64,000 nucleotides of DNA, from positions 15,946,501 through 16,010,500 of the forward strand of contig JAGUCH010000002.1 of NCBI GenBank assembly GCA_019096065.1. The letters are read 5' to 3'. Made by a program: the position numbers and the translations under genes. The notes under the pieces were generated by a model, which did no database searches, was not told the origin of the DNA, and saw nothing but the letters and a program-made list of their open reading frames with translations. Source of the stretch: Paracyclopina nana. Lineage: Eukaryota; Arthropoda; Copepoda; Cyclopoida; Cyclopettidae. Positions within the stretch are counted from its first letter, which is position 1, and every line of letters begins with the position of its first letter. This document shows, piece after piece, positions 12,316 through 24,744 of this stretch.

Positions 12316-14233
12316 GTGCATTCATAGGGAGTAATTGCCACTACTTTATCAAAAAAAACCTCAAGAATCAAAAAGGTACATCGTGCCCGAGCCCCCATTT
12401 ATGTATATACTGCTTTGTACAATATAATGGCTGAAGCCCAATTTTGTCATCAAGAAATAAAATTCCGACAAACTGTGTCATCTTCCTTCTTCTGCAGTGG
12501 GAGTGCTGCGTGGAAGCAGCACAAAATTGGTGCCATGCACAATGTAGCAGCTTTCCTCGCGGGCTTTAATCGGGCTTTTGGCGCTTGGAAAGCCGTTGAA
12601 AGGAGAAAGCCTTTGCGGCCTTCCTGTCCAACTTCCGATGCCGCATTCGTCTCATTTTATCCTCGCACCTCAAGAAGTCATGGGAGCAAAATTACTCTAA
12701 CATAACCAAGGTATGTATATCTTACACCATAAGTTCCAGCCTTAAAAGCCTACTGAGCAATAAGTGAAAATGGATCAAACCTGCTAAAGCTTGCTTAGAT
12801 CTAAAAAAGTAGTTATAAATCTTAGGAAGCTTTCTAGAAAAGCATCAATGAGCATTGGAAAAATTAGACCTGGGGAAATATTGATGATATATATGGAAAT
12901 CTGACCTCGTTTTCCTTGCTCTCGAAATTAAGAGTCAGCTATTTTTTAATGTATTCCTACCACAAATGATAAGCTGCAATTTGCACTCAAGAGTCTTTTT
13001 AGCCTTTTAGAGCATAATGAAACAGTATACAATATTTTAGAAAGCAAAATATGAGCAATTGTCCGGATTAGAATAGTAGAGGATTTACGAGGACGAAAAA
13101 GGTGAAACTGCTTTGAAACTGGTTAAATCAACTGTGTTAAGTATTAGAAATTGAGATATTAAAGCTGGCAAAATTGATTTATATGGAGGCATCGAAGAAA
13201 GCGCGAAAGTGGAGTGTGTTACTAATTGAATAAGTTCCTTAGTAGCCAACTTTAAACGTGATTGACCAAGAAAAGTTGTCGGGGAGGAATTCATTTAGGG
13301 CCAATTATCCTTGGGGAGTTTTGTGTGCTTTTAGCTATCGCTTTTTCTCTTCAATCCACACTGAGGTAAAAACAGCAAAAAAAAATCAATTCTGCCTTCT
13401 TAGAAAAAATCATTCCAAGCTAATCAGCATAGATGGTGAAATGTCAGACTAAATAGTTTCTTTTAAAATTCCACTTTCACTTGGCTTGCTTCGACTGCAA
13501 GGTAAAAAAGGTGGGATTTGCTTGAGAGCAGTTTTTGCCCAGTGTGGTCCTGATTCGTTAATGAAGTTGGACAGGCGATCGGCAAACCATTGTGAGCAAT
13601 AAGAAAAAGCTTCAGGCATCAACACTCACCGATATATCCAGTTTGCCTAAATAGTACTCACTTATACAACTCGGATAAATGTAGATCATCATATCTATTT
13701 GCCCACTTTTCCTGATGAAATTACCGTATCAACACATATAAGCAAGATCTAGTAACGAAACAGTAGCATATTTTCATAACATTTCATCTCAGCAAAAATA
13801 TTCAAACTGATTTTGTTATCTTTGGTCAGCTGACTTGCTCTTCTCTCAGCTGGAAAAAAATGGCTCAGCTAGTCAATTTGACAAAACTAGCTCAGCAAAG
13901 CTCACTTAGCTCAATAGAACTCAGCTTGACTCAACAATGCTCAGCTTCATTTCAGCATGACTAAATTGAGTCAACTTTGCTGAGATTGACTCAACCAAAC
14001 TCAGCTTGACTCAGCTAAGCTCTGAAGCTCAGCATGAGTCAACAAAGCATAGGACTCAAATTGAATTATCTTTGCCTGGATTGACTCAACCCAACTCAGC
14101 TAAATAAGCCTTAATCTACTCAGCTAACTTTGACTAAGCTCAGCTTGACTAAGCACAACAACTCGACTCAAAACAATTGTTAACTTCAAAATAGAAACCA
14201 AGTTAAGAGGCATAACTTATCATTATTTTGCAG
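12316..14233. other. Upstream region of the LRR gene, possible 5' exon
   Basis: A stretch of higher GC (12,427-12,714) opens with ATGGCTGAAGCC and ends in a donor-like CCAAG/gtatgt. Its 92-codon frame has no recognisable domain, so it may be a 5' noncoding exon of the LRR gene, a small unknown gene, or chance. Nothing else coding is seen up to the signal-peptide exon. Confidence 0.3.
13840..14175. repeat. Degenerate CTCAGCT/TGACTCA simple repeat
   Basis: The words CTCAGCT, GACTCA and CTTGACTCA recur in a degenerate array. At least six exact TGA(C/G)TCA heptamers occur, which is the AP-1/bZIP consensus. It lies directly before the signal-peptide exon of the LRR gene. Confidence 0.7.
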
Positions 14234-14236
14234 GAA

Positions 14237-17200
14237 ATGTGGAACTCATCTGCGCTTCAGTGGTCGACAGCCTTTCTAGGCCTGCTTTTGTTGCTGCTAC
14301 CAAGTGCCAAGGGGCAGCAATGTCCATCTGAGTGTCTCTGCATGTCTCAAATCCAAGTAAGCTCAGTTTCGCAGCGAGGAAAAAGCCCACCACTGAATTG
14401 ATGTCAAATTCGTCAGTGAATCATCAGGTGGAAGTAATGCAATAGATACTGCTGCAAGAAACCCCCACATCATCGTTTTTCTCTACAATCATAGATGCTA
14501 GAGAGCCTATACATGGCAAGATCATGGAAGTTCTCTCCAAGATTTTGACCATGTCATTAATTCAATTTTTACCTGGCAATTTCGGTTGTAGTGTTTCTGG
14601 GGATTCCACTTTGAAACTGGACTCTTTGGTGGCATCTTTTGTTACTTTCAGATCTTTATGCTTGCTGGTAAAATTGCATCTAAAGAAGCCAAGCAGAAAA
14701 AGGGGTGGTGGTCTCTTCATGGAAAGGCCTTGATGTGCAGTACTGCTATAGGATAAATAAGCCTCAATAATGAACAAAGTTTGTGTGTATGTGTGTGGCA
14801 GCATCTACATTGCCAAAGGCACATCAAATGAGATTAAACAGAATTTTTGGCATATGCCATCAGCTGCAACAATAACTTGGTAGATAAAACACACAGCTCA
14901 CAAGTTTTGCAAATAGAAAATTGCACATTAATTTGATTTGGGAAAAAATCCAGACTAAAGAAAGATAATGATTAATGCTGTTGAATGTGTGCTCATGAAG
15001 GTTTACAAGAAAAAGGTGCAACCAGATTGAGCATATCAAATAATGCAGCTTTGGTGACATGGTGTCCCATGAACTACAATCATGTCAGCAAACTTTCTTC
15101 TTCTTACTCTCATGGAAATGGGATTGTAAGCAGGAGATGAATATTTCATTCAGAGCAGAGAAGAAGAAAGTAGCAGAAAAAAGTTCAGAAAATGCCATAA
15201 TGCACAACACCAAAGCAGAAAAGCCCCCCTTGCTGAACAACTTTCGGTGAAGATGAACCAAATATCTGGTTGCTGCTAGGGCAGGAAAAATTCAACCAAT
15301 TAAGACCTTTACAGCATTGGGGCTGATTTTTACTGTAAGTTAGTTCAGCTGTTAAAGCATATATGATACTTTAACAGAAAATTATAAAAAAGTCCTTTAA
15401 TTTTGGATTACACACAAAATGTTATAAAATAGCCCAAATCACTTTAAATACGCGAAGACTCAAGTTTTTATCTGGTGGCGCCCTAATAAAAGTCAACATT
15501 TATTTACTCTGCTCTGATTGGTCCAATAGTTAAGTGAGGTCACAGCTAGCTCGCGCGCTCAGCTCGACCTCACTTAACTGGTTTCAAGGTTTCAAATGAA
15601 ATGTCTTTCCGCACAGGCAAGACTAGCAAATACAATTATGGGAAATAACTTTAGGATGGCACAAATGAAAAAGTGGGTGTCACTGTGTGAGCTCAGGTGT
15701 ATATCACTTCCCATGGCATATAATTGGAATAAATCAAAGAAGAAAAGTCCCGGGAAAGTCCCCTAGGCTGAAAGTCCCATGGGACTTGAGTGATGAATGC
15801 TCTGTCAACGCTTTCCTCCTCCATTGCATCCTTCTTCCAAATCTACGACTACAATTTCGCAGGAAATGTCTTGTTACTCTAAATTAGATAAATCGAACAG
15901 AAAAGCGTGCTTGGGCTCCAAGAAGTCATGTAAGGTTCACATAATCATGTTGAATGGAATTCAATTTTTCCTCAATCTCATTCCAACCCATGTGATTTAT
16001 TCATGCCTAGTTGATCTCTAGTTTTGGCCAAAATCTTGCATCGCTAATTTTGGCATCTACCTAGATACGCTTTCAAGGATGCTTTTGCATGCGGCGGCAA
16101 GTTTACTCTAATTATCAACTAGCTTTGAAGCAGTTTTCTTTGATATACGCAAACTTTTTTGCCACACCTTGAAGTTGTTGCGGAGAATTAGACTTTGTGC
16201 CAAGTGAAAGTGGCTTTTTTTGATGCTGCAATAAAAGCCATTTCCACTTTCAAGCCTAGGTACATGTCCAAATTCAGGGCAAGTTCATAAGCCTTTACTG
16301 GCAAAGCTGAATCAAGCCATGAACAAAAGGCTGGCAAGCTAGAGTGGCTTTTTGGGCAGTGTCAAAAAAAGCCAGTGTCACTTGTGAAATTCAAGCCCAA
16401 TTCAGAGGGAGCTTCACTAAGTTCTTGCTTAGCTCGCACACAGCTCAAGGAAAGAGTCGCACTGTTTCTTGAGTGCTGAATGTGTATATATATGTTTTGT
16501 CTCTCGGGACACAAGGGAGGTAATTTACCAAGCATTTTCTCCCACAAGGATATTATGTTGAAAAATGTAGCATATCGTAACCTGCATCATAATTTCTCTG
16601 CCAAATTTGCCACCAAAACCCCCTTTACTTTCCAAGAGCTTTGGCAAGAACTAGGTGCAAACCTTGCATGAATAAATCCCATGGGCCAATTGGAGATGCA
16701 TGAAAAAATGAATAACATGCAACATGATTATGCAAACTTTACATAGAGGCCTCTGTGCCAATTGTTACGTAATAGGGTATCATCGTCTGGTGGTTCACAG
16801 TGCTGAGTTGGGAAGAGTTTTTGGGAGGGTCTTTACACAAGATTTAGTGAGATTTTGTCAGAGTGCTGCTGGTGGTGGTGGGCAATATTGGGACATCATC
16901 AGATTATTATTATTATGTAGCATGGCTGAGGAGGATGAGATGGGCGGCCAAAGGGGGATTACCTAGCATAATAAGAATACACTACTTCCATCTCTATCCA
17001 CTAAAGTTGTGGGACAACACTGAATATTGCCCCAGGAGCATAAAAAGAGAATTGGATCTGGTCTCCCTGTAAGGAGCAGAGCTAATTAAGCTTTCATGCT
17101 TTTTCTTGCAGGTCTTGTGCACAATTGGCAAATTGAAAGAGATTCCGGAAGATTTTCCCCTCGAAACGGAGGAAATTACCATAGCTAACCAGGACATCAG

Positions 17201-18947
17201 GGTGATCCCTGCCAACGGTAAATATGCAAATGCTTCCCTATGAAGCACTTGGCTTTTTTAAAGTTTATCAATCCTTCATAGTATATAGTGAAATCAAAAG
17301 AATAGCTTTCGTTTTGCAGCTTTCTCTCGGCTCAAGAGGCTCAAGAAGCTGAATTTGGACTCGAACAACATTACTGAAATCAAAGCGTTTGCCTTCAAAG
17401 GCCTCAGTGACATGATTGAGATTTCAGTGCAGAATAATCCACTTAGAACCCTGTCAAGCTTCGCCTTTGCTGGCATTCGAAATGTGTCGAGTTTGATGCT
17501 GGGACACAACCATCTCAATGTCATTGAAGGATCAGCTTTTGCTGCCACAGAAATGATACAAATGCTCATCCTCAACAATAACCCTATCAAGGTAGAAATC
17601 GTTATATCTTACCATCAAAACGTGTAATTGAACCAGGCAGAAAAATATCTAGTGTTAAAGGAAATTTTTTTTAACTATTTGTGTATGTAAACAAATGATA
17701 AAACAAGCATTTCAAGTAGCTGAATTATACACGCGAAAATCACTTTCCATCATAAAATGCCTAAGCATATAGTTACATATCTTAGACTTTATAAAGTTGT
17801 TGATTTCCATTTTGGCAGACTGTGGAAAGTTCAGCTTTCACTGGGCTGAAAAATGTCAAGTTCATCTTTCTGCCGGCTGGGGTGCGCCATTTGAGAGCTG
17901 ATGCCTTCAGCGGACTCGAATATGTGGACAAGCTCAAATTGGCTTACTTGGACCTGTCCGAGCTGGTCCCATTCACATTCAGAGGCATCAGACACTTGAG
18001 ATCTTTGACGATAGAAAATTCAGACCTTGCCACCCTCAGATCAAATGCATTCTCAGGTAAGCGTATGCTTTTTTCCCTCCAAAACAATTTACTGAACGAT
18101 TGATTGCTGAACTCGGGATTACAGGCATGAATGAGATAGACGAAATTCGCATTGTCAGCAACAAAATTGACAGGATCGAGGAGAATGCTCTGCCAACGCA
18201 GAACACAGTGAAGAGCCTCATTTTAGAGGGAAACCATATCCTAGAAGTTCCTTCCTTGTCAGCCCTAGATGACATTCGCGTTGAAAAGGTAAGCTTCTTT
18301 CACCAACGAGTCGCCATTCAATTTTTCAGTGATGATCATTCAGCCTCTAGATGACTTCTCATGGCAAATTGCTTGAAACAAACTTGAAGCATTTTTCAGT
18401 TCTGAGCATACTTTATTTTATCATGTTTGCCCCTAAATCCACCCATTCTTGAGATAAATCTGATTTTCGCCTCAGGTTGTTGTGGTCAAAAATCATTTCC
18501 CCTGTAATTGCCGTGTGATATACTTGCTTGAGTCAATCCTGGGGAGGTCTGAGCATTTTCTCACCTCAAATAAGTGCATTTCCCCACTGACACTGAATGG
18601 ACAGCCCATGATCACCATGAAGCAAAATGGACTTTTGAGGCAATGTGACAGGGATGCTGTTTTAGCCCAGGGAAGGTGAGAGCCCAAAAAACGTAGCAAG
18701 AGACTTCATTGATTCTCCATCATTTTCCATTAGGAAGGAAGATGAAATCAGGAGACGAATGAGACCGACAGCAGATGAAACGACCTCTTCTTCTACATCA
18801 AGCAGATCCACGACATCGTCAGAATCAACTGGCATGAATCAATTTCCACCTTTTTCCATTATTCTAGAAGAATCCTCCTCGAGGTCACGTCAAACCATGC
18901 TGACTTACTCAACATTTCTCATTTTTCTTGCCTTACTATTATCATAA
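14237..18947 (+). CDS. Secreted leucine-rich-repeat protein, probably GPI-anchored
   Basis: Seven coding exons with GT-AG junctions and agreeing phases: 14237-14356, 17112-17217, 17320-17591, 17819-18056, 18125-18288, 18476-18675 and 18734-18947 (437 aa). Exon 1 encodes a signal peptide (core FLGLLLLLLPSAKG) and an LRR N-cap (CPSECLC). The next exons hold typical LRRs (LKKLNLDSNNITEIKAFAFK; SSLMLGHNHLNVIEGSAF; MLILNNNPIK). A C-terminal Cys cap follows (CNCRVIYLLES, later Cys residues). The last exon encodes a Ser/Thr-rich stalk and a hydrophobic tail (FLIFLALLLS) with no basic cytoplasmic segment, which suggests GPI attachment. Such proteins act in cell adhesion or as receptor ectodomains; the specific partner is unknown. 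Intron 1 is 2.75 kb, the others 68-227 nt. An upstream noncoding exon is likely because an acceptor (TTTGCAG) precedes the ATG. Confidence 0.9.
15528..15579. repeat. Perfect 14-bp inverted repeat in intron 1
   Basis: AGTTAAGTGAGGTC at 15,528-15,541 and GACCTCACTTAACT at 15,566-15,579 are exact inverted copies around a 24-nt GC-rich loop (GCTAGCTCGCGCGC). It could form a hairpin or bind a dimeric factor. No target duplication was found that would make it a transposon. Confidence 0.75.
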
Positions 18948-21322
18948 TACACACATCCACTGAGAGCCCCGAATCCCAGCAAAAATCAATTATTTCAGCA
19001 GTAGGTCCAGTTTTTTTTGAGCAAATGCAAACTGGATTTTTTGGGAGTGAACTGGCTCACACAACCTGAATAACTGGAATGTTTTATGTTGTGTATTAGA
19101 CTACCACTCTGTAAAGTCTGTATAAGTTTAGCTTTGATCTGGAAGAAGAGAAGAGAAATTGATGGATTTGTTTGCTTCCCTTGAAAAGTCAATTGAAAGT
19201 GGTAGACGCTTTCGCGCACAAGAAGAAGATAGGACTGGAATCAATGGAGTAATTTACTCAGGATTCCTCCAAGGGAAAACTTTCCTCCAATTATTTCCAC
19301 TCTCGTATTTTTTCCCAGCCAAAAAACCCCGTATTTTTGGCTTAAGGTAGCAAAAAGCCAGTACAAAGATGATTGAAGCAAAAAAGGCTTCTGTTGTTAT
19401 GATTGACAGGGCTGGATGAAAGCAGCAAAAAAGGTAATGTAGAAATGGGGTATTTTTGTGGCATTGCTGCAGCCAAAAAAAAAGTAATGAGTTTAGCCAA
19501 GATTTATGAGATGTATCGGGACACAATTTCCATACGGAGGCAAAGTTAAAAGCAATCTAAGAAGGGGAAAGTTAGCTCAATTCTAGCAGTGAACCGCACA
19601 CAAAAGAAGGAGAAGAAACTCAATAACCATTAAAAGAGCCAACTTTTTCTCAGATACAACAGCGCCTTGCTGTATTGTATTGCAGTAGCAGGCAAATATA
19701 TTCTAGAGCATTGATGTACTAGGGTCATCAAAGAAAAAAAGTTGCATGCTCTTTTTAGAAGGGAAAAAAGTAGGTTTAAAAGCAGTTTTTGCTTTGATAG
19801 TGGTAGGATCACTTATACTTTTTCGATTCACAATGAGCCATTGGAGGGACAAACTTTTTCGCTAGATGGCGTTTTTTTGGGCAAGTATGCTTGGAAAAAC
19901 TTGTCATGTGATCACGAGCGGCAATTTGATTGGCTGATCAGCGGAGCTAGGCTAGAAAAATTTGGTTTCAACAATGAATAGCTTGGAGATTTGTGCGAGT
20001 TGTGCATGGTTTTATTTTTAAGAAGGGTGCCATTTTATCCGTAGATATTGGCATATTAATAGTGTCAAAAGCCAAAAAATGCATTATTCAACTCTCATGA
20101 AACTACCATGCAAAAAACAATAATTTTAGTGGTTTTTTCAGTTACTAAAAATTGTTCAGAGATGGTCATCTTAGTATCACATCTTTGATTGAAACATAAT
20201 ACACAAATCCATTCACATGTACTTTTAATTGGCAAACTCAATTGAGAGTATCCTATGAAGCCAATTCCTTAACTGTTCTTATACTTTCAATTTATATTTC
20301 ATTACAAAAACAAGTAAACACAAAAAATGTTCAATAATGTTTCAAGTTCAAACTCACATTTTCTATCAGGACAATACTGTTGTATGACCATAATGTGACT
20401 AATCTTGACAATTCCGGTGGGGTGCTTGTGAGGTGGCACACGTATTTCTCCATTTTAAAATCCTCGCTCAGCTATTTAATGACCCGACTTTACGCGACCC
20501 AGCTCAAAATAAACATACCCAATATCAAGATGTTAAAGTGCTGATGCTAGGCTTAAGCAAATAATTACTCGCCATAAAAAAGTGGCCCAACTCATCATAA
20601 TGAAACTCGATTTTAAGCTCAACTCCTCAGTGTTTCTCAAAAAAGTCGGTAGATGGTAGGTCTGTGCTTTGATACTACTATTTTAAAGGCTACTTTGCAC
20701 AAAACGGATTTTGTTGGAGGTCATAAAAAAGCAAAAAATCTTGCTAGCTTATCAGGACCGACTAGAATCTTAGCTTAACACCAAGGGGAAGAGCTAACAA
20801 ACAAAAGATAATTCATTTCACCTTTTCCCACGCTAATCAAAGTCAAGTTTGCTTCTATATTTTATGAATCTGCCTCTTGTGGTAGACAAAACTGAGCCAA
20901 AAAAAAACAAATTCTCAAAGGAAACAATACCAAATGTATGATTTTTCTTTTCTTCTTTTTTTGAGATAAAAACAGTTAAAACACCAATCGATAAGCTCAG
21001 GAGCTGAATCGCCATGGCGACCATGGCCATTTTAGCGACTCAGGTGAACGTAAAAAAACCTGATCTGTTCAGGCCTTATTCAGTTGTGCTATTTAGGACG
21101 CCACAAGAACAAGCAGGTTAGAATATGCAATATTCTACTAAAGTAAATCACAAAATATGAGGAAAAAAGTCTGATTCCCAAAAAAAGGCCACAACTTCAA
21201 TAGTACATATAATTATATAATATATATAATATAATTAAACATATAATTAATTTTCAGAGCTGAAGTATGTTTAAGGAGGAAAATCGGTGACGCAAATGGG
21301 CGCAGAACTTATCAGTTCAACC
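18948..21322. other. Intergenic, no gene seen
   Basis: This 2.4 kb AT-rich spacer between the LRR gene and the Polinton has only short chance frames. It is the original upstream region of the sulfotransferase gene now found on the far side of the Polinton. TCAGTT at 21,312-21,317, 11 bp before the left target duplication, fits an arthropod-type initiator, but this is only suggestive. Confidence 0.5.
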
Positions 21323-21328
21323 GAAATT

Positions 21329-22855
21329 AGTAGTATGTAGGGGGAGCCTACATAAAAAATCGGCTCGTGGCTCGGAGGGGGTTGACTGTAGTAATGGAGC
21401 CGTGAACGCGAAAAGCGACCGTCGCGGCTTCAAAGGGGGGGAAAGAGGGGGGGTGCGCGCGCACGTGGGTGCGCGCGCGCATGCATGCACACACACTCAC
21501 ACACACAACCATTTTTTTTTTTTTTTTTTTTTTGCGCGCGCGCGTGCGCGCGCGCGCTGCTCTCTATAGAGCGACAGTACATAGCATGCTACTCCTATAT
21601 ATAAAGAGAGACTCTACTATATATATATAGAAGGGGGGAGTGAAAGGCCATTGCTGCTGCTGCTATAATAGTACATACGACACTACTCCTGTACTGTATA
21701 TAAAGAGAGAGCCCTACTATATATATATATAAAAGGGGGAGTGAAAGGACACTGCTGCTGCTGCTATAATACATACGACACTACTGAATAGGGAGAGAAT
21801 GGGTGCTACTACTGTTGTATATATAAAGAGAGACTCTACTATATATATATAAAAGGGGGAGTGAAAGGACACTGCTGCTGCTGCTATAGTACATACGACA
21901 CTACTGAATAGGGAGGGAATGGGTGCTACTACTGTACTATATAGGGGAGAGACTCTACTATATATATATATATAAAAGGGGGAGTGAAAGGACACTGCTG
22001 CTGCTATAATACATACAACGCGACTCTATACTATATTGGGGGAGAGAGAGAGAGACTCTACTACTGTTATATAGGAGAGAAGACAATACATAGACACTAC
22101 TGTGATATATAGAGAGTCAGTTTTTTTATGGGTCGTCGTCCATGAAAGACAGGTTGGTGTAGAGTAAAGTCAGCACTTGAACTCCTTTTTTTTTAAAAGT
22201 GTCTGAAAGTGCTCGCATCACTCTGCATCACTCTGGCTTGTGAATATTCATGGCAGTCATGGGTGTATGTGTTACAAAAATACAATAAAGCGCCACAAGT
22301 ACCCTCATCAACTCAACAGATACATCATGGTCTTTACTGTACTTTTTGGTGGTCTTCTTGCGATGAAGTAGGTGTGAGCTACACTTGATTAAACACTTTA
22401 TTGCCATTGCTTCACACTGCCTCTAAAGTGGTTAACCAAATGCAGGAGTGTCAAGTGAGACAGCTGTTGGAGCTGGGTGTGTGTGAGAGAGTGTGATCCC
22501 CTTGGTGGCACGTCTCCAACTGAAAGTCAGCCGGCCAACCACGCGTCAGCTAACTTGGCAACAACCAATCACGCGTCAGCTAACTTGGCAACAACCAATC
22601 AAAAAAGAGCATGACGCAATCCTGTCTGAAACCATGAGGAGAAAGCCCTCTCTATGTACTAACGTTTTTTTGGAGCCGCGACGAGAAAAAAGGACCCGTG
22701 GTGGCCTAGAGAGGATGACTCATCCTCTCTATGTACTAACGGTTTTTTGGAGCTGCGACGAGAAAAATGACCCGTGGTGGCTTATTTCAGAACAAAAACC
22801 GTCGTTGATTTTATCGATTGGAGCCACCTGGGGTATCAGAGGTTGTGAGACTTGT
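21329..22855. repeat. Polinton left terminal inverted repeat
   Basis: Matches 50,127-51,641 in inverse orientation almost base for base; the visible differences are in the poly(T)/poly(A) tract and similar simple runs. It contains TATA microsatellites, CTG runs, GCGC-rich alternating purine-pyrimidine tracts near 21,455-21,560, a 31-bp tandem duplication at about 22,540-22,600 (ACGCGTCAGCTAACTTGG), and a 23-bp perfect palindrome at 22,708-22,730. Similarity stops after GAGACTTGT. Confidence 0.96.
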
Positions 22856-22965
22856 CGCACACTATAGGGGGCGCTACTGGCACTCACTGACAGGGCGGTC
22901 TGCACTCAATGCCAGCGCCCTCTATATGGAACATCCAGAACTATGCTTGGTGTGATCAAGTAGCA

Positions 22966-23159
22966 GGGTGGTGCGTCACTGCGCGCAGCCAGCCACTTGT
23001 TCAAGCGTCACACGTGTGGTGCTAACCTAGCTGATGCCTTTCCTCCCCCTCCCCCCTCTCTTGGGTGGTGCGTCACTGCGCGCAGCCAGCCACTTGTTCA
23101 AGCGTCACACGTGTGGTGCTAACCTAGCTGATGCCTTTCCTCCCCCTCCCCCCTCTCTT
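22966..23159. repeat. 97-bp tandem duplication inside the Polinton left end
   Basis: Two adjacent identical-looking 97-bp units, each starting GGGTGGTGCGTCACTGCGCG and ending CCCCCTCTCTT, then the first bases of a third. It is present only on the left side, just inside the terminal repeat. Confidence 0.93.
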
Positions 23160-23323
23160 GGGTGCGCGTACTGCTGGATGGTCTAACGGTTTTTTTTTTT
23201 TTGACTGCTTAAAGGGAGGGGGTGATTTATTCAGCGTATGGATAAATATGTACATTAAACCAATGAAGGGTGAAGCCAGCACTACATTATGTACAGGGTG
23301 AATGTGGGATGGAAAAAAATAAT

Positions 23324-24505
23324 TTAAAAAAGTGAAGCCATATTGTCTGGTGCAATATTTTCAGTCATGTCTCGGTCCCATTGAGCATCTCCTTGACAGA
23401 CACTGAGGTGCTCCTTCATTTGGCTGCAGCGGATCCACTCGTTGCACAAGATACACTTTTTATTCAGTTTAAGCAACCATGCTTGTGTTGCTTCTTCGCT
23501 GTGGTGGCGCAATGCAATGTGAAGAGCCAGGTGATCCTCATCAAAAAGTTGGGTGTCACATCCTGGAATTGTGCATGCAATATTGGTGTCGAGTGGGACA
23601 AGCATCTTCTTCTTCTTGCTCTCAGAGTTTTGCCTTGTTCCCTCCAACAGGCCTCCTTCATGGTCTCCTTCTTCTTCGTCTTCTGTGTTGTTGCCTTCAT
23701 GCTCCTTCATGAGCTTTTTGACCTCAGCTTCCACTCGCTCTTGCTCAACCTTGTGCTTTAGACGAATGTGATAAAGCAGGGACTTGGGGGCCCAATACGA
23801 CAACTTCAGTCCATCAGCTTCACAATAGGAGCAGGTGAAACACTTAATTTTGTGTTGATGGAGCAAGTGTTGATGATATGTGTACTGCATAAAAAAAAAA
23901 ATGGGTTACACAATGGGTTTTGAAAAAAAAGTAGCACTAACCTTCATTTTGAAGAGAGTTGAGCAATATTCACATTTAATCGTGGTTGTTGTGTCATGCT
24001 CTTTGGCCATGTGTAGGGTCATCTGATGATGGGAAATGGAAACGATTCCACATAGATAGCATGAAAATCCATTGTTTGTGCAATGGCTTTTTAAATGTAG
24101 AGCATATTCTTTGATGTTGGCAAAGACTAGCTCACAGTGAGTGCAATAATGTAGTCTTGCCTTAGCCACAAAATGGACATGGAGGAAATGGGTAATTAAA
24201 TCTTGGAAGGTGTCAAGGGTGCTTTTGCACTTTTCACTTGAAGCAGTGGCCTTCTCATGAAATGCAAAAGTTTTAGGTTGGTTACACATGTAGCCAGAGG
24301 ATGTTTTGGAAAAGGCTGGGAAAAATGGTTTGCGTTTATACCAATGCACCGCCATGCTACGCATGATCTTGTCCTGGAAACATTCCATGTTGACTGCCAT
24401 GAACCGACTGAGCTCCTCTGATAAGGCAACACAGTAATAAGCTCCCCCCCTGGCTCCCTTGGGAAGAGCAGCTGCAAGCACCAGTTTAGGGCGGCTCCTC
24501 TTCAC
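23324..24505 (-). CDS. Polinton ORF, Cys/His zinc-finger protein (two open blocks)
   Basis: Two long minus-strand open blocks lie next to each other. They contain repeated C2H2-type pairs (CTHCELVFANIKEYALHLKSH, CYLCGIVSISHHQMTLHMAKEH-like spacing, CSYCEADG). The second block adds an acidic linker and further Cys/His pairs (CILCNEWIRCSQMKEHLSVC). A DNA- or RNA-binding role inside the element is an inference from the fingers. It is the leftmost gene and runs towards the left terminal repeat. Confidence 0.7.
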
Positions 24506-24744
24506 TGAATGGTGGCTAGTGCAGCAACCATTCCGTTTTAGGTAACACCAGCAGCAAGTCGTTCACCAACCAAATCATTTCAAAAAAATCTGGTAAGACA
24601 CATTTTATTTTTTTCCAATCTGTTTTTTCTTAAAAGAAAAAAAATCAAATGTTTTAAAGAAAACCAACGTCAGGTCATGTGGCAGCAGCAGCAGCAGCAG
24701 CAAAAGATCATTTTGAATGCACACACCTCGTATTTTCGAAAAAA

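Noticed and set aside
16200-16260. Imperfect hairpin around AAAGTGGC and its inverse as a MITE
   Set aside because: Arms are mismatched and no flanking duplication could be found.
21717-21995. Repeated FHSPFYIYI peptide frame, also at 50,987-51,385
   Set aside because: It is the translation of TATATA and CTG microsatellites in the terminal repeats.
22493-22867. Frame present in both terminal repeats as a Polinton gene
   Set aside because: It begins at a GTG rather than an ATG, and its content is explained by internal duplications. I could not support it as a gene.
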